From Lunularia cruciata (lineage: Eukaryota; Streptophyta; Marchantiopsida; Lunulariales; Lunulariaceae): a stretch of 64,000 nucleotides of DNA. The notes under the pieces were generated by a model, which was given only the letters and a program-made list of their open reading frames with translations, was not told the origin of the DNA and did not search any database. A program made the translations under genes and the position numbers. Numbering within the stretch: position 1 is the stretch's first letter; each line of letters starts with the position of its first letter. The DNA lies in the NCBI GenBank assembly GCA_948567375.1, contig OX419760.1, positions 62,120,911-62,184,910 on the forward strand, in the 5' to 3' direction. Of the stretch, positions 22,500-32,160 are shown in pieces.

Positions 22500-23881
22500 T
22501 ACCTGCCCTTACTTCTGACACAGCTATGGCTACTCGAATTGAGCAGTTGGAGCAGAGATTGGCTAGTATGGCTATTGCTCAAAGGAGATCAGATTTGGGT
22601 GCTGAGGCTTCCACCTCATATGCTGGTGATAGAGATGCTTTGGATTTCATGTGTGGAGCAGCACAGGTGGATGCATCTGTAGCAGTGACTAGGAGTGTAG
22701 TACGTGCTCCAGAGCCTAGAGGAGCATCAATGGAGTTGGACCCACAGAGAGGAGAGGTTGGGAGACAGGTCAGACTTCCCCAGTCTTTCACACTATCTGA
22801 GGCATTACAGATGACATCCATGGTTCCTAGACGTCCCAATGCAGATGTGGTAGGTGGTGATGGAGTACCTAATGGAGTACCTGCTAGTCAGCCACCTGCT
22901 ACTACACAAACTTAGTCTAGCATGATGTTGGGGGCGGCTCAGCTGATTATGCGGCATCCTTTATTTTCAGCCAGTGACATGTTTACATTGGGAGTTGACC
23001 CAGCCCCAGTATTCCGGTTGGCTGCCACGTTGTGTGAGAGTAGAGATAGTGCAGTTCCTATTACTAGAGCAGAGGTGGTTGGTAGTGGAGCTGACTTGGT
23101 TGAGGAGCATGGGATCCATTCAGCGACCAGTGGTTTATGGTAGGCAGTAGCGGCTAGACTGGAGGAGTTGCCAGCTAGACCGGCCTTTGAGAGAGCGCGG
23201 TTTACACCTGGTGTTGTCCTATCGGATAACCAGAGGGGGATCTTTTGTTTGGTGGGACCTTTAGGGAAGGTCTATACACCAAAGAGAGTCTTGTTAGACT
23301 CCGGTGCGCAGCCCCTTATGTTGGAGAAGGCTACAGTTCTCAGTTTGGAGTTATGGAAGACTGATGTGGAGAGGTGTCCATTTCAGATCCAAACATCTCT
23401 TGGTGGTAGTTCAACACAGTACATCACACGTGGAGAGCTTGTTGTCTAGGTTCAGCCTAGTCATCCGACTGATAGCTCGGTGGTGAGAGCTCAGGCTATT
23501 GCGACGATAGCTGAGTCATATGATGTGCTAGTTGGAGGAGCAGTGTTATACCCTATGGGTTTCAACATTGACTATTGGGAGGAGACAGCCTCTTATAGAC
23601 CTGGTTGGCAGTCTAGTGAGGGACGGGTATGTCGCCTACCAGTACGCTTCAGAAGTGGCAGTCTTGGCTCACTACAATTCGGGACCATGGCAGCATCAGT
23701 TTTGGCTTTCAGCGGTGCAGTTACTTGGCCTGGTGACTTGTTGGAGGGGAACACCCATGTAGAGGATACTCCAGTACCTGAGGAGATCACTCGACTTTGG
23801 AGTACGAGTGGGATTGTTCCATCTACCTTGGATGTTCCATTGTGGAGTTCAGAGGAGGCATTGCAGTAGCATGCAAATCAA
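22500..23881 (+). pseudogene. M pol N-terminus with aspartic protease
   Basis: The frame changes relative to gag near 22500. A coiled-coil-like start (ATRIEQLEQRLASMAIAQRR) leads to a spacer, then KRVLLDSGAQPLMLEKA with the active-site Asp-Ser-Gly at 23297-23305, and YDVLVGGAVLYPMG near 23522 as the second protease motif. A 120-residue spacer rich in Trp and Ser follows before the methyltransferase. TAG stops at 22913, 23141, 23447 and 23867 are the only breaks in this frame, so it was one continuous reading frame with the methyltransferase. It would cleave the polyprotein. Confidence 0.82.
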
Positions 23882-24973
23882 TTGGTGCAACAGGCTTGGA
23901 GTGGAGCCTTTGTACCATCAGGGGATGAGTGTGAGGATGAGCCTCCAGAGGCATTTGCTTTGACACCTCTGGATACCACACTCATTGCTTGGCAGTATCC
24001 AGTAGAAGGGATATGTCTATTGGAGTTGTTTGGTGGGATCAGCACCGGACTAGCTGCGGTGTTACAGGCGGGTATACGAGTACAGAGGTACTTGTATGTA
24101 GAGAGAGATGAGACTGCTAGGCAAGTCTCTCTACATCATGTGGCACACTTGGCTTATCGGTATCCAGAGTTATTACCGATGTCAGCAATCAGAGGTTACC
24201 AGAAGGCCTTACCCAGAGACATTTCCTTACTGGGGACGCATGACCTAGAGAGACGTGGGCCTATTCACTTGGTGATTTCTGGATGGCCATGTCAGGGACA
24301 TACACATGCAAGCCACGGCTTGGGTCTTCAGGATCCTCATTCGGGTGTGTTTTGGGAGATGTTACGGATACTAAGACATCTCCAGGTTCATTAGTCTGTT
24401 TCTCCAGCTTACCTTTTGGAGAACATTCCATTGATGGGTGATTCTTGCACTACAGTGGTGGCAAGTACACATCAGGTCCATTCATGGATGGGACCTGCTG
24501 TATTGTTAGATGCAGCCAGAGTGGGATCACGGGCGCATCCTCTTCGTCTTTGGTGGACAAACCTCTTACCCAGAGAGGTTCTACAGCGTAGTTATGATGG
24601 GATTCAGCGACTAGACCACATTCTTGTTGATGATATCTTGGATGCTGGACGTCAGTCTCAGACAGTGGTAGTGGCTGATAGGTCACCTATGGCAGTGGTG
24701 AACCTAGTTGGACAGCCTAGAGCTGCATTTCCCACACTCATGAGTTTCCCAGGCTCTCATGCTTTTCGAGAGGGAGGACCTGGACTTGTTTGGGACTCAC
24801 AGTTACAGCAGTTGGTGGAGCCCAATGCTGATGAGAGAGAGCAGGCGATGGGTTTTTGCACCGGTATGACCGATGTTCCAGCAATGTCAAAGGCATCTAG
24901 GCGTCAGGTGTTAGGTCAGGCTATGGACCTGAACTGTTTGACCTGGATTGTGAGCCTTAGCTTGGCAGAGTAG
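23882..24973 (+). pseudogene. DNMT3-like cytosine-5 DNA methyltransferase domain within M pol
   Basis: Motifs in canonical order: I, ICLLELFGGISTGLAAVL near 24012-24065 (AdoMet pocket); IV, HLVISGWPCQGHTHA with the catalytic Pro-Cys, Cys at 24290-24292; VI, LLENIP with the Glu at 24419; VIII, HPLRLWWTNLLP at about 24536-24571; IX, ADEREQAMGF at 24827-24856; X, RRQVLGQAMDLN at about 24899-24934. The stretch MGFCTGMTDVPAMSK resembles the DNMT3 family segment before motif X, and the I-to-X order excludes the rearranged plant DRM type. It is in the same frame as the upstream protease, interrupted only by TAG at 24392, and is followed by RT. Catalytic residues survive. It would methylate cytosines in DNA using AdoMet; target unknown. 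Confidence 0.88.
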
Positions 24974-25400
24974 CAAAGGATGCGCTTGATAGGCATCACC
25001 ACTCGGACACTTGTGAGCCTTGTGCCTATCGAGACAATTCAGGCACATGCTGGGAGCAATGGACCGAGTGGACATGGTATTCTTGGGACACATCCAGTAG
25101 CTACTAGGGAGAGTGGTCTACTTGGAGTCCATCCAGGTGAGCGTGGGCTACTTGGATTACACCTTTGGTCCACATGGGATGCAGCCAGAGGACGTGTGGA
25201 GCTTGCAGCCAGAGTGGAGGGAGTTTTTCACACAGAGGTTGGGACCTCTAGTGGTCGAGAGCATGACACTATTGCTCCCAAGGGCCCAGTGTAGCAGCCA
25301 GTCAGTACGTCTTCCACTTCTACTACAGTTACAGAGGATACTTGGGAGCCAGATCTTGGACCCAAGCTTACTAGAGAGGAAAGACGGAGGGTTTGGAGGT
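24974..25400 (+). pseudogene. M linker between methyltransferase and RT
   Basis: The frame is uncertain here. In one frame DYTFGPHGMQPEDVWSL and PEWREFFTQRLGPLV look coding (about 25155-25265) and lead toward the RT. No domain recognised. At least one indel separates it from the methyltransferase frame. Confidence 0.5.
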
Positions 25401-27143
25401 TCTTGAGGAGTCACACGAGTTGTTTTGCCTTCAGTATGAAGGATTTGGGTGCTTTGAAGGGACTTGGTATACAGATTGAGCTGACTAGCGACACCAGTTT
25501 TCCGACGTCCTTATCGATATAGTGATATGGAGAGGACATTGATTCAAAGCCGGAGTAGTGACCTTTTTGAGGCTGGTTTGGTAGAGATTTCACATAGAGA
25601 GTATGCATCAGCGACAGTGATGCCAACCAAGAAGGATATGCATGGCAACTATATAGATAGGCGGATGTGTGGAGATTACCGTCCTATCAACCGATAGACC
25701 AGGGCTGATCGGTATGCCATGCCTACATTGGAGGAGATTTTTGATGCGATTGGGCATGCAAAGGTCTTCAGTACTTTGGATCTTTGAGCGGGATATCATC
25801 AATTGCCGATCAAGGAGGAGGATAAGTCCAAGATAGCATTTTGGGCTATTGATCCTCACGGCAAGGATGTGTTATATTAGTGGAGGTTCTTACCATTTGG
25901 GTTGAAGAATACTCCCGCTGAGTTCCAGAGGGTCATGGATAGGATCCTAGCTGGATTGGATTTTGCTTGGTGCTATATTGATGACATTTTGGTTTATAGC
26001 ACTACTGTGGAGGAGCATGAGAGACAATTGTTGGAGGTGTTTGAGAGGTTGAGATCTCATGGAATCAAATTACATCCTGGGAAGTGTAGGTTCTTCCATG
26101 AGCAGGTTGAGTATTTGGGTCACACTATCTACCCCGGAGGACTTGGTGTCCAGCAGACCAAGGTGGAGGCTATTGCACGTATTCCTTGGCCTACGGATGT
26201 GAGCAGAGTGCGAGCATTCCTTGGGTTGGCAAACTTCTATTGCCGCTATGTTAGAGGATTTAGTGCCATTGCCAAGGCCTTGACAAAGCTGACTAAGCTT
26301 ACACAAGAGTGGTGTTGGGGAGATGAGCAAGAGAGAGCTTTTGTAGAGCTCAAGAAGAGGTTGACATCTGCTCCTATTTTGAGGAGACCGATCAGGGGAC
26401 AACCATTTCAGGTTCACACTGATTGGAGTATGTTGGGGCTTAGAGCGGTGCTCACCCAACATGATGATGAGGAGAAGGAGTTTGTGGTGGCCTATGCTAG
26501 TTGCTCCAACAATTCAGCGGAGGTGAAGTATAGTTCATATGAGGGAGAGTGCTTGGCAGCAGTTTGGGCAGTAGTACATTTCCGATGTTACCTATTTGGT
26601 AACCCCTTCACTCTCATCACTGATCATCAGCCACTGAAGTGGTTGATGGAGTCCGACAAGCTTTCAGGGAAGCTTGCACGATGGGCTCTAATTTTACAAG
26701 AGTATGATTTCACGGTTGTTCATAGACCTGGAGTGGTGAACCGTGATGCAGATGGGTTGAGTAGAAACCCATGTCCCAGCCAGCAGGATCAGACCGGAGC
26801 ACGTTGGCATGGTGAGACAGATGAGGAGATGGTGCCAGGTTGGCATGCATCGGCCTTTCTGTGTATATTTGCAGAGACTTTGGTGGTATCTCTCTCAACG
26901 CATATAGGAGGAGTTATTGAGGTCACAGATCCAGAGAGTGAAGATATTGGTACAGTTCAGCGAGACATTCATGATGATGTCTTAGTGATGGACTATCTTT
27001 GCACTGGTGTTGTGGGTGGCACAATTGGGTCCAAGGAGAGAGACCGTGTTCTTCAGCGAGCCAGACGGTTCAGATTGGAGGGTAGACACCTTTTGCGTGT
27101 TTGGGAGGATGGTAGAGTGCGAGTAGTACCACTTCCATCATAG
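25401..27143 (+). pseudogene. M reverse transcriptase and RNase H
   Basis: RT: FSMKDLGALKGLGIQIEL, RRPYRYSDMERTLIQ, YASATVMPTKKDMHG, CGDYRPINR, VFSTLDL then AGYHQLPI (motif A), FLPFGLKNTPAEFQRVMD, and CYIDDILVYS with both catalytic Asp at 25980-25985. Thumb YLGHTIYPGGL and FLGLANFYCRYVRGF. RNase H: FQVHTDWSMLGLRAVL (Asp), YEGECLAAVWAV (Glu), LITDHQPLKWL (Asp) and NRDADGLSR (Asp), all retained. The 413-codon open stretch 25902-27143 is the longest intact part of M. Stops: TAG 25695, TGA 25785, TAG 25878, TAG 27141. Confidence 0.92.
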
Positions 27144-28258
27144 AGACCACAGTTGGTCCGTCATGCTCATGAGGAGCTAGGACATTTTGGAGTAAAGCGT
27201 ACATATAGCTTACTTCAGAGTCATTATTGGTGGCGCGGTATGCAGACCAAGGTGCAGTAGTTTGTTGCCAGATGCGTGGTTTGTGACTGAGTTAGAGCAT
27301 CATTCAATGCTCATACGCCACAGTTACACCCATTACCTATCATGGGATTGGGTTACCGTTGGAGTTGGACTTTGCCGGACCTTTACCGTTGACTGTGAGA
27401 CATCATCGGTATGTTTTGGTGATGGTGGAGCACTTCTCCAAGTGGATTGAGTTGGTGGCACTTCCTGACAAGTCTAGTGAAGGGACAACTTACTCGTTCC
27501 TAGATCGAGTTTTTAGTCATTTTGGTGCACCAGCTGAGGTTTTGACTGATCAAGGTATAGAGTTCTTGGGAGAGTTTCAAGTCTTGTGTGACAAGGCTTT
27601 GATTGATCATTGTACTACATCCCGAGATCACCTTGAGGCAGATGGCTTAGCAGAGAGAGTGGTTCAAACGGTGAAGAGAGGATTGCGAAAGTATGGTTTG
27701 CAAAGAGGCCACTTAGGAGATTGGGATCTCCAGTTACCTTGGTTGGCCATGGGCTATCGGTTCAGCCGGCAAGCCTCCTTAGCATCCTTCTCTCCATACT
27801 TTCTACTCTATGGACGAGATCCAGAGTTACCTGCAGCCATTTGTCAAGATGCTACTATAGTTTTGGACTTGGATGACCCCGATGTATGGATGAGCGCATG
27901 TTCTCAGCGGGCAGAGATCTTTCGGAGAGTGATGCCAATGGCCTTTGAGAACTTGGCGATTGCTCAGCATAGAGATACTTTACGCTATGCTACCATTCGA
28001 GGAAGAGATTATAGACCCTCGATCCGTCGATTTCATCTAGGTGACTATGTATATCTACAGCAGACAGCACCGACAACACCTGATGTTTCTACAGGCCGCA
28101 CTATCTTGAGAGTACACGAGGTTTTGCCATCTGGAGTCCTTGTGTTAGAAGGACGTGATAGTGTTGTTTGGAAGGATCATGTGCGCAATTGTGCGCCATG
28201 CCACCTCCCAAACATTGATGGTACTATGGACCCAAGCTTGGCACTTGTACGTGCAGGC
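27144..28258 (+). pseudogene. M integrase (HHCC and DDE core)
   Basis: HHCC module at 27150-27290: HAHEELGHFGVKRTYSLL, HYWWRGM, CVVC. TAG 27258 and TGA 27288 interrupt, and a frame change near 27345 separates it from the core. Core: MELDFAGPLP (first Asp 27368), VLTDQGIEFLGEF (second Asp 27548) and DGLAERVVQTVKRGL (Glu about 27653), giving D-x59-D-x34-E. ASFSPYFLLYGRDPELP, DYRPSIRRFHLGDYVYL and the C-terminal VHEVLPSGVLVLEGRD follow. It would join element DNA to the host chromosome. It runs without a stop into the PHD finger. Confidence 0.92.
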
Positions 28259-28405
28259 TTGAGGTGTATGTTATGTGGCTCTTTTGGTGGAGCTGCTACT
28301 ATGTTAGTGTGTGATAGTTGTTTGAGAGGATGGCATATGGCATGTATGACTCCTCCCCTCACGGTGGTTCCTCAAGGACAGTGGTTATGTCCTAGATGTA
28401 CTTGA
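28259..28405 (+). CDS. PHD finger at the C-terminus of the M integrase
   Basis: The last 48 codons of the 348-codon open frame 27359-28405 read as a Cys4-His-Cys3 zinc finger: CMLC, 11 residues, CDSC, LRGW-H, MAC, 14 residues, CPRC. Spacing is C-x2-C-x11-C-x2-C-x4-H-x2-C-x14-C-x2-C, with the conserved Trp two residues before the seventh Cys, exactly the PHD pattern. All eight zinc ligands are intact and the frame ends with TGA at 28403. PHD fingers of other proteins bind histone H3 tails, so by analogy with chromodomains it may guide integration; which mark is unknown. It replaces the chromodomain seen in families A and C. Confidence 0.9.
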   Translation: MRCMLCGSFGGAATMLVCDSCLRGWHMACMTPPLTVVPQGQWLCPRCT

Positions 28406-28572
28406 CCTATAGCTAGTTCATTCTTTATATGGTATAGATTGCAGACAGGCAACTAACGATGGGGCTCCATAGCACCCGGCCTCCTGATCTTTGCCCATTA
28501 GAGGGTATACCATATACTTAGAGTAGATGGCTATCTGGAGTTAGAGGGACCTAACCGCCAGCTAGGGGGGCG
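28406..28572 (+). other. M 3' untranslated region with G-rich tract
   Basis: Short non-coding stretch ending AGCTAGGGGGGCGA (28559-28572), a possible polypurine tract right before segment a1. Confidence 0.5.
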
Positions 28573-28679
28573 ATTGTGGCACTTTAGAGTCTATGTATGA
28601 CTTATGTGTGAGTTGTGCTTCTATAGTGTATGATGTTGACAGCAATGTATGTTGTGTAGCAATGTATATACACACAACA
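28573..28679 (+). repeat. M segment a1
   Basis: 107 bp from ATTGTGGCACTTTAG to CACACAACA. Repeated at 29124-29231. Joined to b2 by the dinucleotide GC, forming ACAGCTGT. Confidence 0.88.
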
Positions 28680-28681
28680 GC

Positions 28682-29123
28682 TGTCATGCCATTTGTAGTT
28701 CCGCATCTAGCTGCTCGGACACTAGAGTTCCAGTGATAGTAGTTAGAGTTATTCTAGTAGTTTCTCAGGGACTACTTTCCGATAGTCTGATTTGGTGTTC
28801 AGGGTAATGACTTCACGGTGGGGCCCACCGTCACTTTGCACCGTTTGCATCGTCAAGTGTGCCATCAGCGGAACCATTAGGGTTCCAGTGCTAGCTCAAG
28901 TCCAGGGGGTATAGTTTCAAAGTGAGCTCCAGAGAGCTCACTTCTTTGATGTTGAGCCTTCGAGTTCCTGGCTATGGTGGACAGAGGCCGGCAAGTGTCA
29001 CCTGGATTCTCTATGCTTGAGTGGGTGTGGCTTGATTGTAATTAGTGCCCAGTTGTTGGCAGTTTATAGAGTGATAGATCAAGTACTGATCTAAGTTGAG
29101 TTGAAAGTGTTAAGCAATCTGAT
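28682..29123 (+). repeat. M segment b2
   Basis: 442 bp copy of b1, starting TGTCATGCC and ending AAGCAATCTGAT; then runs straight into a2. Confidence 0.9.
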
Positions 29124-29231
29124 AATTGTGGCACTTTAGAGTCTATGTATGACTTATGTGTGAGTTGTGCTTCTATAGTGTATGATGTTGATAGCGATGT
29201 ATGTTGTGTAGCGATGTATATACGCACGACA
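29124..29231 (+). repeat. M segment a2 (right end)
   Basis: Second copy of segment a, ending GCACGACA at the right insertion edge. It keeps CpG at several positions where a1 has CpA. Confidence 0.88.
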
Positions 29232-30150
29232 CCAATTGCAAAGTTAGAAGCATCAAAATCAACCACACAAGGTAGTTGAGGATCATATGGTTGAAGAATG
29301 GGTCTTGAAGACACCATATGCTTTAAGTTCTGGAATGCTTCTTCATGCTTGGTGGTCCATTGGAAACTCAAGTTCTTTCCCAAGAGGTCAGTCAATGGTG
29401 TAGCCACATGAGCATAATAATGGATGAACCGTCAGTAAAAATTGGCCAATCCATTGATGCCCGTACTTCTATAGCATCCTTTGGGGTAGGCCAATTAGTA
29501 ATGGCCTTGATTTTCTCTTCCATCTTGATCTCCTCTGATGAGATCTTATGACCCAAGAAGGTAACCTCCTTCTGCCAAAAGGCACACTTTGACTTCTTGT
29601 AGTAAAATTTCCATTGTCGTAGTCATCTTAGGACTTCTCGCACATGATTCATGTGTTTTGCTTTTGTCTTACTATAAATTAAGATATCATCCAAGAACAC
29701 CACCACGGACCAATCCAATAGTCCATCCAACACTCAATGCATCTAATCCATGAAGACTACTAGAGCATTAGTGACTCCAAAAGGTAGAACTTTCCACTCA
29801 AAATGCCCATACCTTGTACAAAAGGTAGTCTTTTGCACATCCTCTCTATCAATAGGAATTTGCCAATAGCCGCTACAAAGATCCAACTTGGAAAAGTAGC
29901 GTGCTCCACTTAGTGGATCAAGCAAGTCATCAATCCGAGGCAAGAGATATGCATTCTTCATGGTTTGCTTATTGAGCCCACGGTAATAAATTCAAAAACA
30001 AAGTCCTCCATCCTTCTTTGGAACAAATAGTACCGATGCTCTCCAAGGAGAGGTACTATGTTGTATGAAGTCCTTCTCCAACAACTTTGTAAGTGTTATT
30101 CACAACTCCTCCAACTCCTTTGGTGAGAGCCGATAGATTGGTCAACTCAC
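29232..30150 (-). pseudogene. C1 reverse transcriptase and first RNase H segment
   Basis: Minus strand: [33 protein letters not shown] (motif A), [19 protein letters not shown] (motif B'), FLDDIL with both catalytic Asp at 29691-29686. The RNase H entry CVVDFDASNFAIGV lies at 29232-29280, cut by M. The RT start PGSTPVS and LYRLSPKELEEL lies around 30110-30170. Several stops. Confidence 0.82.
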
Positions 30151-30560
30151 TGGAGTACTCCCTGGCAATAGCTCAATCTTGAAGGGCATACCTCGATCGG
30201 AAGGTAATCCCTTTGGCAGATCATCCGGAAACACGTCTGTAAACTCCTGAACTATCTGATCAACCATTGCTTGATGAGGCTCTTGGCCCTCCTTCGATTG
30301 TTCTTGTGCAATCGGCTTGATCCACACCACAAATACAAACTTATCTTCCTCCAAAGCTTGCTCTATGGCTGCTTTACTACCCAACTTCCCTTCCAAGGAC
30401 TCATCTCTCTTCCAAGCTTGCTCCATGGTTACCTTCTTGGCAACTTCTCATCATGAGACTCCACTCCCTTCAAGGTTTGCTCTATGGCGACCTTCTCGAC
30501 AAAATTCCTATCTTGGGATTGATTATTCTTAGTTGTCTTACTCAGAGGTGCCAGACAACC
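30151..30560 (-). pseudogene. C1 protease-RT linker with 20-residue repeats
   Basis: Minus strand 30510-30345 carries about three copies of a 60-bp unit encoding a 20-residue segment around AIEQALE/MEQAWKRDESL. Then WIKPIAQEQSKEG, AMVDQIVQEF and DVFPDDLPKGLP lead into RT. Stops in the first repeat. Confidence 0.7.
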
Positions 30561-30990
30561 TAATCAGAAATTCCTACCTTGGTGTTGTACTTGAATTTGG
30601 CATCGGGTCCAATCAAGTTGAACCTTATGATGTTCAAGCCAAGGTAGACCTAGAATGATATCATAGTGTAGAGGTGCAACTACAAACCTCATACACTCCA
30701 AATACTCCTTCCCAATCTTGAAGGTAATAAGATGCAAGGTGCAGAATGCAAAACCCTTTCTACCATCCGCTATCATCAAACTACTTCCAATCACTTGCTT
30801 GATAGGAATACCCAATTCCTTTGCTACTTGCATAGACATGCAATTATTTGAACTTCTAGAATCAACCAAAATCTTACAACCCCGATTACATATTGTACCT
30901 TGCAAGTGAAGCAAACTTGCATAGGTCAAGCCTTCAATCCCATTGGAACTAATCAAGCTCCCAATAGGCAGTTCAAAATCTCCTACTAGG
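30561..30990 (-). pseudogene. C1 aspartic protease
   Basis: Minus strand: LTYASLLHLQGTI, KILVDSRSSNNCMSMQ (active-site Asp-Ser-Gly with the Gly changed to Arg), ELGIPIKQVIGSSLMIADG, FKIGKEYLECMRFVV and IILGLPWLEHHKVQLDW (second half). About 130 codons are open. The Gly-to-Arg change would block catalysis. Confidence 0.85.
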
Positions 30991-31889
30991 ATTCTTCATT
31001 TCCCTGATCATTCAATTCCACAAAACTCCATCTGGGCAACTTGTCGAGGTCGCCCATTCCTAAGTGGACATTCAGCAATACAATATCCAACTTGACGATA
31101 ATAAAAAAAACCTCCATTTTGTTGCAATCTTTCTCTATCTGCTACACTAAGTGGCCTATGTTGGATAGCATCAATCTCCAATGGTGTTGGTTCTTCCACC
31201 CGTGCATATTGTACTGGTAAGCTTGGTGTAAGTCGAGGTGAAGGCCAAGTTGTTGCAACCAAGGAACCAAAGTGCTTAGCCAATTGCATGGTTTCTTCTA
31301 CGTTTTGTGGTTGTTGCATGGTCACCTCCAATTTGGTTTTTGACTTCAATCCCTACACAAATCGATCCAAAACTTCTCCTTCTTGTATATCTAGAATTTT
31401 CATGATGATGTTTTGAAATTGTGTGATATAGCCTCTTACTAAGCAAATTTGCTTCAACTCTGCCAATTTATCTCGTGCGGCTTGGGTGGCATTTATAGTT
31501 TGAAATCGACCAAGTATTGCATCCTTAAATTTTGTCCATGTCAAGATTGGTGCAACAATCTATCATTTAGCTTGCTCCACTTGGAATCACCACCAAAGTT
31601 TTGCCACACCATCCAATTGGCTAGAAGCCAAGAGAATCTATTCCTGTTCATCTTGAAGATTGGTGGCTTCAAAGTAACGTTCGCAATCAAACACACAATT
31701 CTCCACTGTGCTCGGAAGATTCTTACCTTCAAACACCTTAGGTTTTGGAAATCAAATATGATCTTCTCCATCTCGGACTGGCGCTCTCTCTATATATTCT
31801 TGTTGTTGTTGGTCTTGTTCATCCAACAATCAAGTAATGTGCTCTATTTGTTGCTACATTGCAAGGATAACGTTTGGTATTGTTGCCAT
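30991..31889 (-). pseudogene. gag: C1 gag
   Basis: Start chosen at ATG 31889 (MATIPNVILAM), the same start position as in C4 (58746). Capsid-like region: FEGKNLPSTVENCVF, WTKFKDAILGRFQ, RDKLAELKQICLVRGYI and FVQGLKSKTKLEV. The knuckle at 31115-31075 reads FFYYRQVGYCIAEC, so two ligands (Cys to Tyr or Phe, His to Tyr) are gone. Several stops. Confidence 0.8.
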
Positions 31890-32146
31890 AGCTACTACTC
31901 TATCCTACTACTCCCAATTTATCTAATTGATTAAAACATAGATACAACACGTCCACCTTTCTCCATAAGTGACAACTAGAAGTATCAAGGGTTCCTCAGA
32001 CACAATAATCATATGTAGAAAATCTTACCCAAATTGTGAGGTGATGAATTGTGTGAAGCGGTGCTTGGGTAATATCTGGACATGAAAATCCTAATGGTTT
32101 GGCAGAAGTGGGTTTGATGGTCCATAAATTCCATCCATCCCATTCT

Positions 32147-32160
32147 TGCTCTGATACCAA
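32147..32160 (-). other. C1 primer-binding site (iMet)
   Basis: Minus strand TTGGTATCAGAGCA directly after the 5' LTR. Confidence 0.92.

Larger units (their letters stand above)
19300..29231 (+). mobile_element. M: retroelement encoding a DNMT3-like methyltransferase and an integrase-PHD fusion
   Basis: A 9.93 kb insertion in C1, flanked by CCAA (19296-19299 and 29232-29235); removing it restores the C1 reading seen uninterrupted in C4 at 48178-48190. Ends are TGTCACGCC and GCACGACA. Order: terminal segment b1, leader, candidate primer-binding site, gag with two zinc knuckles, protease, methyltransferase, RT/RNase H, integrase, PHD finger, G-rich tract, then segments a1, b2 and a2. GC content is visibly higher than in its neighbours. 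RT, RNase H and DDE integrase put it with Ty3/gypsy-like elements. All genes carry nonsense changes. Confidence 0.9.

Noticed and set aside
23882-24973. Methyltransferase as an independent host gene
   Set aside because: It is in frame with the upstream protease and sits between protease and RT of one element, with no promoter, intron or separate start.
23882-24973. Methyltransferase of plant DRM type
   Set aside because: Motif order is I to X, whereas DRM has motifs VI-X before I-V.
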